Positions 52,180 through 61,340 of a stretch of DNA of 64,000 nt are shown piece by piece. The stretch spans positions 2,976,001-3,040,000 of the forward strand of contig NZ_CP048397.1 in assembly GCF_010384365.1 (NCBI RefSeq), written 5' to 3'. Each line of letters opens with the position of its first letter. Position 1 is the stretch's first letter. Both the position numbers and the translations under genes were made by a program. Below the pieces are notes generated by a model. The model saw nothing but the letters and a program-made list of their open reading frames with translations. It had not been told where the DNA came from and did no database searches. Source of the stretch: Streptomyces sp. S4.7 (lineage in GTDB: Bacteria; Actinomycetota; Actinomycetes; Streptomycetales; Streptomycetaceae).

Positions 52180-53307
52180 TCACTCGTTGGCGGCGCGGGG
52201 GCGGTCGCCGTCGTCGTACTGGTCGAACAGGGGGGTCCGGCTGCGGCGCTGGAGTGGCGGGGTGTGGCGGGGGGCGGGGGGTTCGGGGGCCGCCGGTTCC
52301 GCGGGGGCCGGTTCGGCCGTGGAGGAGCGGGCCGCGCTCCAGGTCTCCGGGTCGCTGACGTTCACGCCGCTGCTCGCGCGCGGGGCGACGGGGGCCGTCA
52401 CGTACGTCGGGAGAGGGACCGGGACCGGCTCCCAGCTGTCACCGCGGGCCGGGCCGCGCTCGCGCTGCTGGTCGACCCATTCGGCGTGGTCCGTCTGCTC
52501 GACCAGGGCGCGGCGGCCGGCCTCCTGCGGGGAGACCGAGGGGGCCGGTTCCGGGGCGGGGCGAGGTTCGGGCTCCTCGTCCGGCTCGGCCGGGGCCGAG
52601 ACCTGGTGGTGCCGGCGGGGGCGGTTCTCGCGCAGGCGCTGCGCGGCGATCTCGGCTCTGCGACGGTCCATGGTGAAGACGAAGCGGCGCCGCTCCTGGG
52701 CGCGCAGATGCACGATGTAGACGCTGAGAAGTATGGCGGGGACACCCGGCGCCCACAGGAAGGCGAGTCCCTGGACGCCGGCGACGACCGCGCCGATCGT
52801 GAAAGCGAGGAAGAGCACCACGGTGGTGCGCCGGCGGCGGGCGAGGACCTGCGAGCGCTGGGCACGGCGGGCGCGTTCGGCCGCCGCGCCGGAAGGACGT
52901 GGCCGCCGTTCGGGGGCCGGACGGGCCGGAGCGGGGGTGGGGGCGTGCGCCGGGTCGGACGCGGCGGCCGGTGCGGGCGCCGGGCGTTTCGACGGCGCAG
53001 GGATCTCCAGCCTGGCTTCCGTACGGGCCGCGGGCGCGGAGAAGGACCGGACGTCGACGGAGCTCGTCGGCTCCGCCGCGGCGTCCGGTCCGTCGTCGGG
53101 CCCGGCCTCCTCGGTGGTGCGGTCCTGCAACTCCTTGGCGTACCGGCGCTCCATCCCCGCCCGTCCGGACAGCAGCCGGATGGCGGTGCTGAAGCGTTCC
53201 GTAGGACGGGCTTCGTTGAGCTCGTCCTGCCTGCGGAGCCACATCGGTACCAAGTAGGCGGCCCAGGCCCCGACGATGACTGCGTAGATGAGGCCGCTGC
53301 TGCTCAC
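52180..53307 (-). CDS. sepX: SepX/GlpR-like septal membrane protein
   Basis: A 375-residue protein with an N-terminal membrane helix (LIYAVIVGAWAAYLVPMWL), a Pro/Ala-rich cytoplasmic linker, and two more helices near residues 162-200 (TVVLFLAFTIGAVVAGVQGL and FLWAPGVPAILLSVYIVHL). A long acidic/Pro-rich C-terminal tail ends QYDDGDRPRAANE. From memory this layout and the neighbourhood match Streptomyces SepX, needed for septation, and its Corynebacterium counterpart GlpR, the membrane receptor of Glp. A glp-type gene is present 2 kb upstream. GTG 53307 has no Shine-Dalgarno, but TACGGT lies 7 bp upstream, suggesting leaderless expression. Confidence 0.75.
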   Translation of the reverse strand: MSSSGLIYAVIVGAWAAYLVPMWLRRQDELNEARPTERFSTAIRLLSGRAGMERRYAKELQDRTTEEAGPDDGPDAAAEPTSSVDVRSFSAPAARTEARLEIPAPSKRPAPAPAAASDPAHAPTPAPARPAPERRPRPSGAAAERARRAQRSQVLARRRRTTVVLFLAFTIGAVVAGVQGLAFLWAPGVPAILLSVYIVHLRAQERRRFVFTMDRRRAEIAAQRLRENRPRRHHQVSAPAEPDEEPEPRPAPEPAPSVSPQEAGRRALVEQTDHAEWVDQQRERGPARGDSWEPVPVPLPTYVTAPVAPRASSGVNVSDPETWSAARSSTAEPAPAEPAAPEPPAPRHTPPLQRRSRTPLFDQYDDGDRPRAANE

Positions 53308-53314
53308 GGTTCAC

Positions 53315-53330
53315 ACCGTAGAGGTCTACG
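53315..53330 (-). promoter_or_regulatory. sepX promoter with overlapping palindrome
   Basis: TACGGT (53320-53315 on the minus strand) is a -10-like hexamer 7 bp before the GTG start. It overlaps CGTAGA-GG-TCTACG (53317-53330), a 6-bp-arm palindrome that could be an operator. Further up (53390-53450) the DNA is strikingly AT-rich for this genome and holds GTGAT-N7-ATCAC (53396-53412). Confidence 0.5.
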
Positions 53331-53449
53331 CGCGAGGGGATCCGCCAATTGAGCCGGTGTGTCGCACGATCTGGCTGATATCACGGACTTTTTTTGTGAT
53401 TGTTCGGATCACTTGATGGTCGGATGGCGACTATTATCGAACACTTATT

Positions 53450-54076
53450 TTATTTCTGTGGCGTTCCAGGTCGCGCCTGGTGCCAGCGGTGGAGGAGTCC
53501 TTCCGGTACTTCCTCGGCCGTGAGGGAGAAGACCAGATGGTCCCGCCAGGCCCCGTCGATGTGCAGATAGCGGGGCCGGGTCCCTTCCTCGCGGAATCCG
53601 AGTTTCTCCACGACGCGGCGGCTTGGTCCGTTCTCGGGGCGAATGCACACCTCGATCCGGTGCATCCCGGCCATACGGAAACAGTGGTCGACGGCGAGAG
53701 CCACGGCCGTCGGCATGACGCCGCGTCCCGCGACGTCGCGGTCCACCCAGTAGCCGACATGGCCCGAGCACATCGAGCCCCAGGTGATCCCGGCCACGGT
53801 CAACTGGCCGACGAGGCGCCCCTGGTACTCGATGACGAACGGCAGCATCCGCCCCGCGTTCGCCTCGGCGCGCAGATGACGGACCATCTGCCGGTACGTC
53901 GGGCGCTGGGCCACCGGGGCACCGGGGGGCGGCGGCGGGATCGTCGCCTCCCACGGCCGCAGCCACTCGCGGTTGCGCCGGTTGACCTCGCGCCAGGCCC
54001 GTTGATCGCGCGACCTTATGGGGCGCAGGACGACGTCGCCGTCCACCAGCGCCACGGGCCAGAAGGGGTGGTTCAT
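53450..54076 (-). CDS. RimJ-type GNAT N-acetyltransferase
   Basis: A 208-residue acetyltransferase of the RimJ/RimL kind, which acetylates N-terminal amines of ribosomal or other proteins. Family features are VVLRPIRSRDQRAWREVNRRN, WEATIP, VGYWVDRDVAGRG (acetyl-CoA loop) and RIEVCIRPENGPSRRVVEKLGF. The ATG overlaps the mogA stop by 4 bp (ATGA). It is the last gene of the galU-glp-moaC-mogA operon. Its conserved place next to sepX suggests a link with cell-division proteins; this is inference. Confidence 0.88.
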   Translation of the reverse strand: MNHPFWPVALVDGDVVLRPIRSRDQRAWREVNRRNREWLRPWEATIPPPPPGAPVAQRPTYRQMVRHLRAEANAGRMLPFVIEYQGRLVGQLTVAGITWGSMCSGHVGYWVDRDVAGRGVMPTAVALAVDHCFRMAGMHRIEVCIRPENGPSRRVVEKLGFREEGTRPRYLHIDGAWRDHLVFSLTAEEVPEGLLHRWHQARPGTPQK

Positions 54077-54605
54077 CCGTCACTACGCGGGTGATCGCCG
54101 CCGTGGATCTGGTCGACGGCGTGGACGAGCAGTCGGCCGAGGACGGCGAGCCCGTCCCGTACACCGCCGGAGGAACCCGGCAGATTCACGATCAGGGTCC
54201 GGTCCGCGACGCCCGCGAGGCCCCGCGAGAGCGCGGCCGTGGGGACCTTCCGGGCGCCCTCGGCGCGGATCGCCTCGGGGATGCCGGGGATCTCGCGGTC
54301 CAGCACGCGGCGGGTGGCCTCGGGGGTGCGGTCGGTGGGCGAGACGCCGGTGCCGCCGGTGGTCAGGATGACGGCGTACCCGGCGGCGACCCCCTCGCGC
54401 AGGGCCTGCTCGACCGGGTCGCCGTCGGGCACGACCAGCGGACCCTGGACCGAGAAGCCCAGCTCCCCGAGGGCGTTCGCGATGATCGGGCCTCCGGTGT
54501 CCGCGTACACACCGGCCGCCGCGCGGTTGGACGCGGTGACGACGAGGGCGCGGTACGGCCGGCTCGCCCGCGGCGCGGGGGCCGCGGGGCCACTTTCGGC
54601 GGAAG

Positions 54606-54609
<4 letters not shown>
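54073..54609 (-). CDS. mogA: MogA/MoaB molybdenum cofactor biosynthesis protein
   Basis: A 178-residue molybdopterin-binding protein that adenylylates molybdopterin before metal insertion. [39 protein letters not shown] and [13 protein letters not shown] are the conserved motifs. Both ends overlap neighbours by 4 bp (moaC stop before it, GNAT start after it), so it is fully coupled. MogA and MoaB functions cannot be separated by sequence alone. Confidence 0.92.
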
Positions 54610-55199
<590 letters not shown>

Positions 55200-55270
55200 C
55201 GCTGTGGCGCTCCCGGTCCGGGCCCGGCGGGGCCTGTCTGGGCAGACACGCTACCGCCACCGCGCGCCCC

Positions 55271-56611
55271 TCAGCCGAGCAGCACCACGTCGACCTCGCT
55301 TCCGGGCTCCATCGAGGTCGCCTCCTCGGGCAGCACGATGAGCGCGTCGGCGTGGGCGAGGGCGGCGACGAGATGCGAACCGGCGCCGCCGACGGGGGCG
55401 GCCGTGCCCGCCTCGGCGTCGTACGTACCGCGCAGGAACTGGCGACGGCCGGCCGGGGACCTCAGCGGCGCGTCGGCCTTCAGCGTGGCGCGGACCGTCG
55501 GTCGGTGGACGTCCTCGCGGCCCATGAGCGCGCGGATCGCGGGGCGTACGAACAGCTCGAAGGACACGTAGGACGAGACGGGGTTGCCGGGGAGGGCGAG
55601 CAGCGGGGTGTGCTCGGGGCCGATGGAGCCGAAGCCCTGGGGCTTGCCCGGCTGCATCGCGAGCTTGCGGAAGTCGATGCCGCTGCCCGGCTCGTCCTCG
55701 TCTCCCACGGAGGACAGCGCCTCCTTGACCACGTCGTACGCCCCGACGCTGACACCGCCGGTCGTCACGATCATGTCCGCGCGGATCAGCTGGTCCTCGA
55801 TGGTGGACCGGAGGGTGTCCGCGTCGTCGGTGACCGCGCCCACCCGGTACGCGATGGCGCCGGCGTCCCGCGCGGCGGCCGTGAGCGCGAAGCTGTTGGA
55901 GTCGTAGATCTGGCCCTCGCCCAACGCCTCGCCGGGCTGGACCAGTTCGCTGCCGGTCGACAGGACCACGACGCGCGGACGCGGGTGGACCCGGACGGTC
56001 GCGCGGCCGATGGCGGACAGCAGGCCGATCTGCGGCGGTCCCAGGATCGTGCCGGCCTCCAGGGCGAGGTCTCCGGCCTGTACGTCGCTGCCGCGCGCGC
56101 GGACATGGGCGCGGGCCTCGACCGGGCGGTACACCCGGACCTCGCCGCTCGCGCCCTCGGGGGCGGAGCCGGCCGGGCGCATGGAGGTGGCGGCTCCGCC
56201 GCCCGTACCGCCGTCGGTCCATTCGACGGGGACGACGGCCTCGGCGCCCGGTGGCAGCGGTGCGCCGGTCATGATCCGGGCGGCCTGCCCGGGGCCGACG
56301 CGGGGCGGGGAGCCGCCCCCCGCCGCGACATCGCCGATGACCGCCAGGACGGCCGGGAACTCCGCGTCGGCGCGCGACACGTCGGCCGTACGGACCGCGT
56401 AGCCGTCCATGGAGCTGTTGTCGAAGGGCGGCAGGGCCACCGGCACCGTGACGTCCTCGACGAGGACGCAGCCCTGGGCGTCGGGCAGTTGCAGCTCGAT
56501 CGGGTCCAGCGGGCGGACCGTGGCGAGGATGTCCGCCAGGTGCTCGTCGACCGTCCAGAGCCGTCCCTGCCCGGAGACAGGTGCGGGTGCCGGTGTCGCC
56601 GTACTGCTCAA
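55271..56611 (-). CDS. glp: MoeA-like molybdopterin molybdenumtransferase, Glp (gephyrin-like)
   Basis: A 446-residue protein of the MoeA/gephyrin E-domain family. DNSSMDGYAVR, GDVAAGG, ARIMTGAPLP, VVLSTGSELV, DSNSFAL, TTGGVSVGAYD and LPGNPVSSYVSFELFV are the standard motifs. In corynebacteria a MoeA paralogue, Glp, binds FtsZ and the membrane receptor GlpR (from memory of published work). The nearby sepX/glpR-like gene makes that role likely here, possibly besides Mo insertion. The start is TTG 56611, 10 nt after GAGGAG, which lies in the end of galU; no ATG or GTG is in a better place. Confidence 0.85.
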   Translation of the reverse strand: MSSTATPAPAPVSGQGRLWTVDEHLADILATVRPLDPIELQLPDAQGCVLVEDVTVPVALPPFDNSSMDGYAVRTADVSRADAEFPAVLAVIGDVAAGGGSPPRVGPGQAARIMTGAPLPPGAEAVVPVEWTDGGTGGGAATSMRPAGSAPEGASGEVRVYRPVEARAHVRARGSDVQAGDLALEAGTILGPPQIGLLSAIGRATVRVHPRPRVVVLSTGSELVQPGEALGEGQIYDSNSFALTAAARDAGAIAYRVGAVTDDADTLRSTIEDQLIRADMIVTTGGVSVGAYDVVKEALSSVGDEDEPGSGIDFRKLAMQPGKPQGFGSIGPEHTPLLALPGNPVSSYVSFELFVRPAIRALMGREDVHRPTVRATLKADAPLRSPAGRRQFLRGTYDAEAGTAAPVGGAGSHLVAALAHADALIVLPEEATSMEPGSEVDVVLLG

Positions 56612-56615
56612 GTTC

Positions 56616-57518
56616 CTACATCTCCTCGGTGACGTAACTGCGGAGCCAGGCCCGGAAGTCCGGTCCCAGGTCTTCACGTTCGCACGCGAGTCTGACAATG
56701 GCACGCAGATAGTCACCGCGGTCACCCGTGTCATAGCGGCGTCCCTTGAAGACCACTCCGTGGACCGGGCCGCCGACCTTCTCGTCGGCGGACAGCTGCT
56801 GGAGGGCGTCGGTGAGCTGGATCTCGCCGCCGCGGCCCGGCTCGGTCTTGCGCAGTATCTCGAAGACGGCGGGGTCGAGGACGTAGCGGCCGATGATGGC
56901 GTAGTTGCTGGGCGCGTCGGCGCGGTCGGGCTTCTCGACCAGGTCGTGCACCTTGACCACGTCGCCGTAGGCGGTGGGCTCGACGGCGGCGCATCCGTAG
57001 AGGTGGATCTGGTCCGGCTCGACCTCCATCAGGGCGATGACGCTGCCGCCCTCGTTCTCCTGGATCTCGACCATGCGGGACAGCAGCGGGTCGCGCGGGT
57101 CGATCAGGTCGTCGCCGAGGAGCACCGCGAAGGGCTGGTCGCCGACGTGCGGGGCGGCGCACAGGACGGCGTGGCCGAGGCCCTTGGGGTCGCCCTGCCG
57201 GACGTAGTGCATGGTGGCCAGGTCGCTGGACTCCTGCACCTTGGCGAGGCGTTCGGTGTCTCCCTTTCGGGTGAGCGCCTCCTCCAGCTCGTAGTTGCGG
57301 TCGAAGTGGTCTTCCAGGGGACGCTTGTTGCGTCCGGTGACCATGAGAACGTCGGAGAGCCCGGCCATCACGGCTTCCTCGACCACGTACTGGATCGCGG
57401 GCTTGTCGACGACAGGCAGCATCTCTTTGGGAGTGGCCTTGGTGACGGGGAGGAAGCGTGTTCCGAGACCTGCTGCGGGGATGACAGCCTTGCTGATCCT
57501 GGGGGGCGACTGAGTCAT
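56616..57518 (-). CDS. galU: UTP-glucose-1-phosphate uridylyltransferase
   Basis: A 300-residue enzyme making UDP-glucose, a donor for cell-wall glycans, trehalose and exopolysaccharide. KAVIPAAGLGTRFLPVTKATPKEMLPV (pyrophosphorylase loop with catalytic Lys), KPAIQYVVEEA, GLGHAVLCA and VEKPDR are typical. Length is normal. ATG 57518 opens the conserved region. The glp start lies 4 bp beyond its stop, with the glp ribosome site inside the galU 3' end. It heads the five-gene leftward operon and diverges from the folate gene (105-bp gap). Confidence 0.95.
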   Translation of the reverse strand: MTQSPPRISKAVIPAAGLGTRFLPVTKATPKEMLPVVDKPAIQYVVEEAVMAGLSDVLMVTGRNKRPLEDHFDRNYELEEALTRKGDTERLAKVQESSDLATMHYVRQGDPKGLGHAVLCAAPHVGDQPFAVLLGDDLIDPRDPLLSRMVEIQENEGGSVIALMEVEPDQIHLYGCAAVEPTAYGDVVKVHDLVEKPDRADAPSNYAIIGRYVLDPAVFEILRKTEPGRGGEIQLTDALQQLSADEKVGGPVHGVVFKGRRYDTGDRGDYLRAIVRLACEREDLGPDFRAWLRSYVTEEM

Positions 57519-57623
57519 GCCGAGCACCATATCCGTCACGGATGAGGGGAAGATGTGGCTCCGGTTAACTTTCCCTCCATACATACACATACGAAAGATT
57601 TGCGAAGTCCGGTGAGCACTGAC

Positions 57624-58226
57624 ATGTCGGGAAAGTCAGCCCTACGGCGGGAGCTTCTCGCCGCGCGGCGCCTTCTTTCGGAGGAGGACGTCCGGGGCGC
57701 CGCCGCGGTTCTCGCCCGGCGGGCGCTGGATCTTCCCGAACTCGCGGCGGCCGGGACCGTCGCCGCGTACGTCTCGGTGGGAAGCGAGCCGGGCACGCGC
57801 GCGCTGCTCGACGCGCTGCGGGAGCGGGGGGTGCGCGTCCTCCTGCCGGTGCTGCTGCCGGACGACGATCTGGACTGGGCGGCGTACGACGGGGCGGAGC
57901 GGCTGGTGCGCGCGGGGCGTGGGCTGCTGGAGCCGGACGGTGCGCGGCTCGGCGTACGCGCGGTGCTTCAGGCGCGGGTGGTGCTGCTGCCCGGGCTCGC
58001 CGTGGACGGGCGCGGGATGCGGCTGGGGCGGGGCGGCGGGTCGTACGACCGGGTGCTGGCGCGGCTGGAGCAGGCGGCGACGGGCGGGCGTGTGGACGCG
58101 GGGTCGGCTCTCGCGGTGCTTCTGTACGACCACGAGGTGGTCGAGCGGGTCCCGGAGGAGCCGCACGACCGCCCCGTGCACGTGGTGGTGACTCCGGGCG
58201 GGACACGGCGCTTCACCGGGAACTGA
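57624..58226 (+). CDS. 5-formyltetrahydrofolate cyclo-ligase
   Basis: A 200-residue ATP-dependent enzyme converting 5-formyl-THF to 5,10-methenyl-THF, salvaging a dead-end folate. SGKSALRRELLAARRLL is the N-terminal helix, VGSEPGTRALLDAL the folate region, and GLAVDGRGMRLGRGGGSYDR the ATP/Mg loop that defines the family. ATG 57624 follows GGTGAG with a 7-nt gap; GTG 57612 is an alternative. The gene is divergent from galU, as in other streptomycetes from memory. Confidence 0.92.
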   Translation: MSGKSALRRELLAARRLLSEEDVRGAAAVLARRALDLPELAAAGTVAAYVSVGSEPGTRALLDALRERGVRVLLPVLLPDDDLDWAAYDGAERLVRAGRGLLEPDGARLGVRAVLQARVVLLPGLAVDGRGMRLGRGGGSYDRVLARLEQAATGGRVDAGSALAVLLYDHEVVERVPEEPHDRPVHVVVTPGGTRRFTGN

Positions 58227-58278
58227 GAGGCCCGCCAGGCCGGTGCATCCGGCGGGGCGGGCCCTCGCGTCCCGCGCT

Positions 58279-61083
58279 CTACGGGGCGAGCGTCAGGGTG
58301 TCTCCCGTGCTCTCCTCCACGGCTCTGCTGCTGAACGACCAGTCGAGCAGCTCGCCCTTGGCCCATTTGTCCGTCTGGTCGGTGTAGTTCGCGCTGTACG
58401 CGTGCCCCGAGGCACCCGTCAGATTGATCCAGCGGGACTTGTCCCAGTCACCGACGTTGACCACCATCCGCATCGACGGCACCCACATGACCTCGTAGCC
58501 GCCGGCCGCGTTCCAGCCCGTGGCGTTGACCGCCGCCTCGCCGCCGCCCAGATTCCACGGGCCCCGGTTGAGCAGGGTCCGCACGACGCCGGGGCCCTCC
58601 GTACCGAGGGTCTGGTTCTCCAGGGTCAGCTGGTGCAGCCGGCCCCAGCTCCAGGTGGAGACGTCCTTGCCGAGCTTGGCGGTCAGCTCCCAGCGCGCGT
58701 CCGTGAGGGCGCGCAGCAGGAGCTCGTCGCGGGTCTTGGCGGCCTTCTCCGTACGGGTCTTCGGGGCCTGCCACCACTCGTTGTCCTCGTCCTTGAGAAT
58801 CTTGCGGGTGATCTCGGACCAGCGGTCGCCGCCGTCCGGCTGCGCCGAGTCCGCGGAGCGCTTGCCGCACTCCTGCACCAGCTCCGCGAGGTCGTCGACG
58901 GGCCCCGTGCTGTCGGCGGGGCGCACGGTGAGGCACTCGCCCTTGACGCGCATCTCCTTGGGAAGCTTGTTCCCGTAGGCGAGCTTGAGGACGTTGCGCC
59001 AGACGCCGTTGAAGTACGCGGCCGCCGCCGAGTCCGGCTCCTGGGTGTAGTCCCAGCCTTCGAGGAGCTTCTGGGCCTCGCGTACGGAGGGGTCCGCGAC
59101 ATCGATCTTCAGCAGATGCGGCATGAGCAGCGTGGCGATCTCGCTGCGGTTGTCGGTCTGCATGGTGCGCATGTCGTCGGTGGAGATCTTGCCGCCGTCC
59201 TTGATCTTCGACTTTATGAGGTCGTTGATCCGCTGGCTGCGGGCGCCGTAGCCCCAGTCCTCGGTCAGCGGGTGCGGATAGTCGTCCTTGTCGATGACGG
59301 CCTGGTTGGCGGTGACGATGTAGCCGCGCTTCGGGTTCTCCTCGTAAGGAAGCTCGTCGAAGGAGACGTAGCCCTCCCAGCGGTACTCCGGGTCCCAGCC
59401 GGGGGCGGGGACCGAGCCGTCGCCCTCGGCGCGGATCGGGATCCGGCCGGGCGCCTGGTAGCCGATGTTGCCCTTGGTGTCGGCGTAGATCAGGTTCTGC
59501 GAGGGGACCTCGAAGAACTCGGCGGCCTTGCGGAACTGGGCGAAGTCCTTGGCTTTGTCGAGCTCGAAGACCGCGTCCATGGACCTGCCGGGCTTGAGGG
59601 CGGTCCACTGGAGCGAGACCGCGTACCCCTCACCGCGGTCGGGGGCCGCGTTGTTGACGGGGGCCTTGTCGCCGACTCTGCGCAGTTCCGCGTTGCGGTC
59701 GGAGACCACCGGGCCGCGGCCGGTGGAACGGACCGTGATGGTCTGGCTCTTGGCCCCGGCGATCTTGATCGTTTCCTGACGGGTCGTGAACTTCTTCTGC
59801 TCGTCCCCGTACTGATAGGTGTCGCCGTTGACCTTCTCCAGATAGAGGTCGGTCACGTCGGCGCCGAGGTTGGTCATGCCCCAGGCGATGTCCTTGTTGT
59901 GGCCGATTATGACGCCCGGCATTCCGGCGAAGGTGTAGCCGGCGACGTCGTACTGGCAGTCCTTGGTGAAGCTGCGGCAGTGCAGGCCCATCTGGTACCA
60001 GACGGAGGGCAGCTGGGGCGCGAGGTGCGGGTCGTTGGCGAGCAGTGGCTTGCCGGTTGTCGTGTACTCCCCGGAGACGACCCAGGAGTTGGACCCGATG
60101 CCGCTGCCGCTGGGGCCGAGGAGGGCGGGGATCTCGTCGAGGGTGCCCGAGAGGGCGTCGAGCTGGGACTCCAGGCCCTGGGTGGCGTCGCCGGGGTCCG
60201 TGCCTGTGCCGGTTCCTGTGCCGGTTCCCGTGCCGGCGCCGAGCCCGGTGCCGCTTCCCGTACCCGTGCCTGTCCCCGTACCCGTGCCGTCACCCGTCGC
60301 GTCGCCCGGCTCGGCCTTGGGGTCGTACTGCCCGGTGAGCGGATCGACCGCGCCCTCGGTGACGATCGGCTGGTTCCGGCCGTACGGATACGACGGGTAC
60401 AGGTCCTCGATCTGCTTCTCGTCCATCCTGCTCGTGAGCAGCGAACGGTCGATCTCGTCCTGCATGTTGGAGCGCAGGTCCCACGCCATCGCCTTGAGCC
60501 AGGCCACCGAGTCGACGGGGGTCCACTTCTCCGGCTTGTAGTCGTTGATGAAGTTCAGGGCGGCGTACTCGACGGAGATGTCCTTGCCGTCACGCCCCTT
60601 GAGGTAGTCGTTGACACCGTCCGCGTAGGACTGGAGGTTCTTCTTCGTCTCGTCCGAGAGCTTGGTGTCGTACTCCTCCTGGGCCACCTGCCGCCAGCCG
60701 AGCGTGCGCAGGAATTCGTCCGTCGCGACCTGACCCTTGCCGAACATCTCGGAGAGCCGGCCCGAGGTCATGTGACGCCGGACGTCCATCTCCCAGAAGC
60801 GGTCCTGCGCCTGGACGTAGCCCTGCGCCCGGAAGAGGTCCCGGTCTGTGTTGGCGTAGATCTGCGGGATGCCGTAGCTGTCGCGCTTGACCTCGACCCG
60901 GCCGTCGAGTCCCGGCACCTTGATCGTGCCGGTGGTCTGCGGGAGCGAGGCACGCACGGTGCTGACGCCCCAGTAGGCGCCGTAGCCAACGCCTGCTACC
61001 AGAGCCAGGACCAGGACGATCACGACAAGACGGGCGCGTCGCCCCTTCTTTTTGGTGGCAGGGGGCGTTGAGTTGGCGGGCAT
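58279..61083 (-). CDS. Membrane-anchored penicillin acylase family (Ntn) hydrolase
   Basis: A 934-residue precursor. An N-terminal basic stretch and membrane helix (LVVIVLVLALVAGVGYGAYW, residues 19-38) place the enzyme outside the cell. The alpha part covers to about residue 260. A spacer with a Gly-Thr repeat (264-296) follows. The beta chain begins at Ser331 of GSNSWVVSG, the autocatalytic nucleophile of penicillin and acyl-homoserine-lactone acylases. GTGRGPVV, NRGPWNLGGGEAAVN and the WVPSMRMVVNVGD end match the family. The substrate may be acylated amino compounds or quorum signals. ATG 61083 gives the natural signal-anchor; upstream in-frame codons are non-coding-like. Confidence 0.9.
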   Translation of the reverse strand: MPANSTPPATKKKGRRARLVVIVLVLALVAGVGYGAYWGVSTVRASLPQTTGTIKVPGLDGRVEVKRDSYGIPQIYANTDRDLFRAQGYVQAQDRFWEMDVRRHMTSGRLSEMFGKGQVATDEFLRTLGWRQVAQEEYDTKLSDETKKNLQSYADGVNDYLKGRDGKDISVEYAALNFINDYKPEKWTPVDSVAWLKAMAWDLRSNMQDEIDRSLLTSRMDEKQIEDLYPSYPYGRNQPIVTEGAVDPLTGQYDPKAEPGDATGDGTGTGTGTGTGSGTGLGAGTGTGTGTGTGTDPGDATQGLESQLDALSGTLDEIPALLGPSGSGIGSNSWVVSGEYTTTGKPLLANDPHLAPQLPSVWYQMGLHCRSFTKDCQYDVAGYTFAGMPGVIIGHNKDIAWGMTNLGADVTDLYLEKVNGDTYQYGDEQKKFTTRQETIKIAGAKSQTITVRSTGRGPVVSDRNAELRRVGDKAPVNNAAPDRGEGYAVSLQWTALKPGRSMDAVFELDKAKDFAQFRKAAEFFEVPSQNLIYADTKGNIGYQAPGRIPIRAEGDGSVPAPGWDPEYRWEGYVSFDELPYEENPKRGYIVTANQAVIDKDDYPHPLTEDWGYGARSQRINDLIKSKIKDGGKISTDDMRTMQTDNRSEIATLLMPHLLKIDVADPSVREAQKLLEGWDYTQEPDSAAAAYFNGVWRNVLKLAYGNKLPKEMRVKGECLTVRPADSTGPVDDLAELVQECGKRSADSAQPDGGDRWSEITRKILKDEDNEWWQAPKTRTEKAAKTRDELLLRALTDARWELTAKLGKDVSTWSWGRLHQLTLENQTLGTEGPGVVRTLLNRGPWNLGGGEAAVNATGWNAAGGYEVMWVPSMRMVVNVGDWDKSRWINLTGASGHAYSANYTDQTDKWAKGELLDWSFSSRAVEESTGDTLTLAP
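60196..60294. repeat. Degenerate Gly-Thr codon repeat in the acylase spacer
   Basis: About 33 codons alternate Gly and Thr (with a few Ser, Leu, Ala) on the minus strand, bounded by PGDATGD and DPGDAT. The unit is 6 bp, so length changes keep frame. It lies about 35 residues before the predicted cleavage site at Ser331, in or next to the propeptide. Confidence 0.85.
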
Positions 61084-61226
61084 CGCTGTCCTTCGAGGGG
61101 CAGGTGGTCCTGGAATGCTGCAGCAACCATAGGCGCAGCCGTTCACTCGCCCCGACGCGGTGTCACTAGTACGACCCGGAGTACGACCTGGCGGGACTCC
61201 TCGGACGATCACACAGGGAATCACGG

Positions 61227-61250
61227 GATCGATCGCACGAACGATCGATC
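61227..61250. promoter_or_regulatory. 9-bp inverted repeat in the acylase/antiporter divergent gap
   Basis: GATCGATCG (61227-61235) and CGATCGATC (61242-61250) with a 6-nt spacer, perfect arms. A symmetrical operator between two divergent genes is likely, but no regulator is known. The 257-bp gap also has an AT-rich stretch at 61257-61280 that could hold the promoters. Confidence 0.5.
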
Positions 61251-61340
61251 GCGTCAAGAAAACGTTAAAGATTAGGTAAGGTAACGAAGTGCCGACGGCC
61301 GGAGAACCGATCCGGTGCGCGCGAGGGGAAGGATCGGCCG

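Noticed and set aside
61272..61290. Iron-box (DmdR-like) sequence, TTAGGTAAGG half-site
   Set aside because: Only the left half fits the 19-bp consensus; about 10 of 19 positions agree, and neither flanking gene is an iron gene.
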